NCBI GenBank assembly: GCA_007128675.1
Contig: SKWY01000454.1
Coordinates: forward strand, 1 to 7,608
From: Deltaproteobacteria bacterium
Lineage (GTDB): Bacteria; Myxococcota; Myxococcia; SLRQ01
Direction of reading: 5' to 3'
Length of the DNA: 7,608 nt
Shown one piece after another: positions 5,219 through 7,608 of this stretch (position 1 is its first letter; the number at the start of each line of letters is the position of its first letter). The translations under genes and the position numbers were made by a program. The notes under the pieces were generated by a model that was not told the DNA's origin, did no database searches, and saw nothing but the letters and a program-made list of their open reading frames with translations.

Positions 5219-6082
5219 ATGACTGACGAAACGAAGGGAACTCCGCCTCCACAAGAACAGGAGCAACAGCCGGGCATGGAGCATCTGATGCAGCCCCGTC
5301 CCCGCATCATACGAAGGGACTACAAGGGAGCGCGGAAGCTTGAAGACAAGGTGGCTTTGATTACCGGAGGAGATAGTGGAATAGGCCGAGCAATCGCGGT
5401 GCATTTCGCAAGAGAAGGGGCCGACGTCGCCATCGCCTACTTGAGCGAGCATGAAGACGCCGAGGAGACGAAGAAGATTGTCCAAGCGGAGGGCAGGCGA
5501 TGCCTGCTCATTGCCGGAGACCTAGGAGACGAAGGGGCCTGCAAGGAGGCGGTAAAGCTAACTCTTCAGTCGTTCGGGAAGCTGAATATTCTTGTGAACA
5601 ACGCCGCCGAGCAGCACCTGAAGGAAGGCCTGGAGGAGATTGACTCGAACCAGGTGGAGCGCACCTTCCGAACGAATATCATTTCTTTCTTCAACCTGAC
5701 ACGAGAGGCACTTCCATACCTCAAAGAGGGAGACAGCATCCTCAACTGTACCTCTGTGGTGGCTTACCTTGGGCACCCCAAGCTCATTGACTATGCCTCC
5801 ACCAAGGGGGCCATCTTGGCCTTCACTCGCTCACTGGCGCAGAACTTGGCTGGACGCGGCATCCGGGTCAACGCGGTGGCTCCCGGTCCGATTTGGACAC
5901 CATTGGTTCCGGCTAGCTTCCCGCCAGAGAAGACTGCGTCTCATGGGGGAAGCGTGCCTCTTGGGCGAGTGGGAGAGCCCGAGGATGTAGCTCCCTCGTT
6001 CGTCTTTCTAGCTTCGTCGGATGCCTCGTACATCACCGGTCAAGTCCTGCATCCTAACGGCGGTATGCCTGTCAATGGCTAG
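5219..6082 (+). CDS. Short-chain dehydrogenase/reductase, YghA-like
   Basis: This 287-aa cytoplasmic NAD(P)-dependent oxidoreductase starts at ATG 5219, with TGGAG eight bases upstream. Residues 1-38 form the polar, Gln/Pro-rich extension typical of the YghA/YdaD/YhdF-type SDRs (about 285-295 aa). The Rossmann dinucleotide motif TGGDSGIG is at 49-56, DLGDE near 101-105, NNAAEQ at 127-132, and the catalytic tetrad is complete: Asn153, Ser179, Tyr192 and Lys196 (YASTK). PGPIWTPL at 222-229 and the C-terminal ITGQVLHPNGG at 272-282 are standard. Members are usually annotated as general-stress or glucose/ribitol-type dehydrogenases, and the substrate cannot be told from sequence. The gene follows the EEP pseudogene and precedes ku by 62 bases on the same strand, which suggests a shared stress-linked transcription unit. 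The gene looks intact. Confidence 0.93.
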   Translation: MTDETKGTPPPQEQEQQPGMEHLMQPRPRIIRRDYKGARKLEDKVALITGGDSGIGRAIAVHFAREGADVAIAYLSEHEDAEETKKIVQAEGRRCLLIAGDLGDEGACKEAVKLTLQSFGKLNILVNNAAEQHLKEGLEEIDSNQVERTFRTNIISFFNLTREALPYLKEGDSILNCTSVVAYLGHPKLIDYASTKGAILAFTRSLAQNLAGRGIRVNAVAPGPIWTPLVPASFPPEKTASHGGSVPLGRVGEPEDVAPSFVFLASSDASYITGQVLHPNGGMPVNG

Positions 6083-6144
6083 TGAGTCCGCAACTCGAGC
6101 GTGAGAGGGAGACGCCACGCCGGCTCTGACTGGAGGGAGGGAAC

Positions 6145-7206
6145 GTGCCGCGCACAATATGGAAGGGACTTATCAGCTTTGGGCTCGTCGAGATTCCAGT
6201 TGGGCTCTATCCCGCGCTCCGTCCAGACGAGATATCGTTTTCGCTGCTCGACAAGCGAGACGTATCTCCGGTCGGATACAAACGAGTCAACAAGACAACT
6301 GGAGAGGAAGTTCCAAAGGAGGACATCGCTAGAGGCTATGAGGTAGAGAGGGGCCATTTCGTCTTGCTGGACGAAGAAGACTTTCGACGAGCTAACGTCG
6401 AGGCAACGAGGAGCATCGATATTCTTCATTTCGTTGAAGGAAGCTCGATTGATCCCAGGCTCTTCGACAAGCCTTATTACGTTGCTCCGCTTCGCAGAGG
6501 CAGCAAGGCATACGCGCTGCTCCGCGCCGCTCTCGAGAGAAGCGGCAAGGTAGGAGTGGCGCAGGTGGTCATACGGTCACGCCAATACCTGGCCGCCGTG
6601 CTGGTGCGTGACGAGGCAATCGTCGTGGAGATTCTGCGGTATCCCCACGAGCTACGCGACATGGATGATCTCGAACTCCCGGAAAAGGATCTTGAGGCCC
6701 TAGGAGTTCGAAGTAGCGAGCTGAAGATGGCGGAGCGCCTGATAGCCGAACTGACGGAACCCTTCGAGCCGACTAAGTATCGAGACGAATACCGAGACGA
6801 TCTGCTCGCCCTGATCAAGGAGAAAACCGAAGAAGGAAAAATGGCCGCGGTGCGTCCCCCCACTGCCGAAGAGCCGGTCGAGGCGGTAGAGCCAGTCGAT
6901 CTCATGGCTCTCTTGCGGCGCAGCATCGAAAGAGAAGGAAACGGCGCCCGAAAGGTACGTCGGGATGCAGGGAGACATGCAACCCCTCCTCCCAAAGATG
7001 GAGGGAGGAGACAAGAGACAAGAGCCAAGCAAAAGAGCGACGACGGTGAACGAGGAGCCACCACGAAACCTAGAAGAGGGGGCTCCCGGTCTAGGGGTGC
7101 CCCCAAATCAAATGGCGGAAAGGAGACGGCGCCTAGCTCGGCTGGAAAATCGGCGCCTCGGGATAGGCGACGTGGAAGGAAGCGCGGAGCTAGACCAACG
7201 AAATGA
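6145..7206 (+). CDS. ku: Bacterial non-homologous end-joining protein Ku
   Basis: This 353-aa homolog of the Ku70/80 core forms a homodimeric ring that binds DNA double-strand ends and recruits LigD. The start is GTG 6145 with GGAGGGAGG directly upstream, and the protein opens with the hallmark PRTIWKGLISFGLVEIPVGL. The Ku beta-barrel/bridge core spans about 2-230, with conserved LLDK (35-37), the GYEVERGHFVLLDEEDF region (64-80), SIDILHFVE (90-98), DKPYYVAPL (109-116), ELKMAERLI (192-200) and PTKYRDEYRDDL (209-220). After an acidic linker and a VDLMALLRRSIE helix (251-262) comes a long tail (269-353) in which about a third of residues are Lys or Arg. Basic C-terminal extensions occur in some bacterial Ku proteins and aid DNA binding. 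Its stop codon overlaps the ligD start. Confidence 0.97.
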   Translation: MPRTIWKGLISFGLVEIPVGLYPALRPDEISFSLLDKRDVSPVGYKRVNKTTGEEVPKEDIARGYEVERGHFVLLDEEDFRRANVEATRSIDILHFVEGSSIDPRLFDKPYYVAPLRRGSKAYALLRAALERSGKVGVAQVVIRSRQYLAAVLVRDEAIVVEILRYPHELRDMDDLELPEKDLEALGVRSSELKMAERLIAELTEPFEPTKYRDEYRDDLLALIKEKTEEGKMAAVRPPTAEEPVEAVEPVDLMALLRRSIEREGNGARKVRRDAGRHATPPPKDGGRRQETRAKQKSDDGERGATTKPRRGGSRSRGAPKSNGGKETAPSSAGKSAPRDRRRGRKRGARPTK

Positions 7207-7608
7207 GGAAGAAGAGGATTCCCGACCTCCTCGAGCCGCAGTTGGCGATGAGTAGCAAGACTCCACCGAGTGGAGAGGGCTGGATTCACGAGGTCAAGCT
7301 CGACGGCTACCGCATGCTCTGCCGCATCAGGAACGGGGAACACCGTTTCTTCACGCGAACCGGCAACGACTGGACCCGGCGCCTTGACTCTCTTTGCAGG
7401 GCACGCCTCGCAGCTCGAGATGCCTGGCTCGACGGCGAGATCGTAGTTCAACGTCAAAATGGCACCACGGATTTTCAAGCTCTCCAAAACGACCTGGGTG
7501 AAGGCCGCAATCACAGGCTCGTATATTTCGTCTTCGATCTTCTCTGGGTAGACGGCGAGGATCTGCGCGATAAGACACAACTGGAACGAAAGGAGCGCCT
7601 TCGAGGCC
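7203..7608 (+). CDS. ligD: ATP-dependent DNA ligase LigD, N-terminal (ligase domain) part, cut by window end
   Basis: The ATG at 7203 overlaps the ku stop (ATGA at 7203-7206), implying translational coupling. The frame stays open to the window end (135 full codons). The start PDLLEPQLA, then GWIHEVKLDGYR places the nucleotidyl-transferase motif I Lys at residue 32 (KLDGYR, 32-37). Further ligase motifs are TRTGNDWT (51-58, motif Ia-like), WLDGEIVV (75-82, motif III) and VYFVFDLLWVDGEDL (107-121, motif IIIa region). The protein seals breaks in Ku-dependent end joining. The ligase domain is at the very N-terminus, without the phosphoesterase domain that leads in Pseudomonas LigD. Any polymerase/primase or phosphoesterase domain must follow beyond the window or be encoded elsewhere, so a stand-alone ligase (LigC-like) cannot be fully excluded, though pairing with ku favours LigD. 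Confidence 0.92.
   Translation, partial: MRKKRIPDLLEPQLAMSSKTPPSGEGWIHEVKLDGYRMLCRIRNGEHRFFTRTGNDWTRRLDSLCRARLAARDAWLDGEIVVQRQNGTTDFQALQNDLGEGRNHRLVYFVFDLLWVDGEDLRDKTQLERKERLRG

Noticed and set aside
6477..7580. 367-codon open frame on the minus strand
   Set aside because: It is antisense to ku and ligD, both certain genes; its Ser/Arg-rich low-complexity product is typical of the complement of basic and acidic codons.

Overview
The window comes from a moderately GC-rich bacterial chromosome with closely packed genes, ATG/GTG/TTG starts and clear AGGAGG-type ribosome binding sites. The gene content (an ExbD/TolR protein of the 'PMMN' type, a Met/His-rich secreted repeat protein, Ku plus a LigD that opens with its ligase domain) looks most like a Myxococcota or other deltaproteobacterial-type soil or sediment organism. 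That placement rests on family resemblance recalled from memory, not on a search.

Left part (1-1470): the 3' end of a YhfA-like OsmC peroxidase-type gene; a decayed fragment of an IS91-type transposase zinc-binding region on the minus strand; a small ACT-like regulatory protein on the minus strand; and, divergent from it, a lone ExbD/TolR-like inner-membrane protein in which the usual transmembrane Asp is Asn.

Middle part (1495-3733): a two-gene minus-strand unit (a 348-aa His-rich secreted protein followed by a short secreted protein that looks like the severed head of an outer-membrane transporter) diverges from a plus-strand Met/His-rich secreted protein with two internal repeats. All three products are predicted to be exported, and two carry many potential metal ligands, so a periplasmic metal-handling cluster is a reasonable but unproven idea. 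The plus-strand gene contains a perfect 14-bp inverted repeat.

Gene-poor part (3734-5194): about 750 bases without a convincing gene, containing a pair of imperfect direct repeats that may be a mobile-element end and one doubtful minus-strand ORF. It is followed by a pseudogene of the endonuclease/exonuclease/phosphatase superfamily with one frameshift in an A-run and one in-frame stop.

Right part (5219-7608): a YghA-type short-chain dehydrogenase, then ku, then the first 135 codons of ligD, all on the plus strand. The ku stop and ligD start overlap as ATGA. This is a bacterial non-homologous end-joining module with a stress-type oxidoreductase upstream. I see no tRNA, rRNA, CRISPR array, intact transposase or phage gene. 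I found no clearly new multi-gene defence or enzymatic system; the best candidate for something undescribed is the His/Met-rich exported cluster at 1495-3733.
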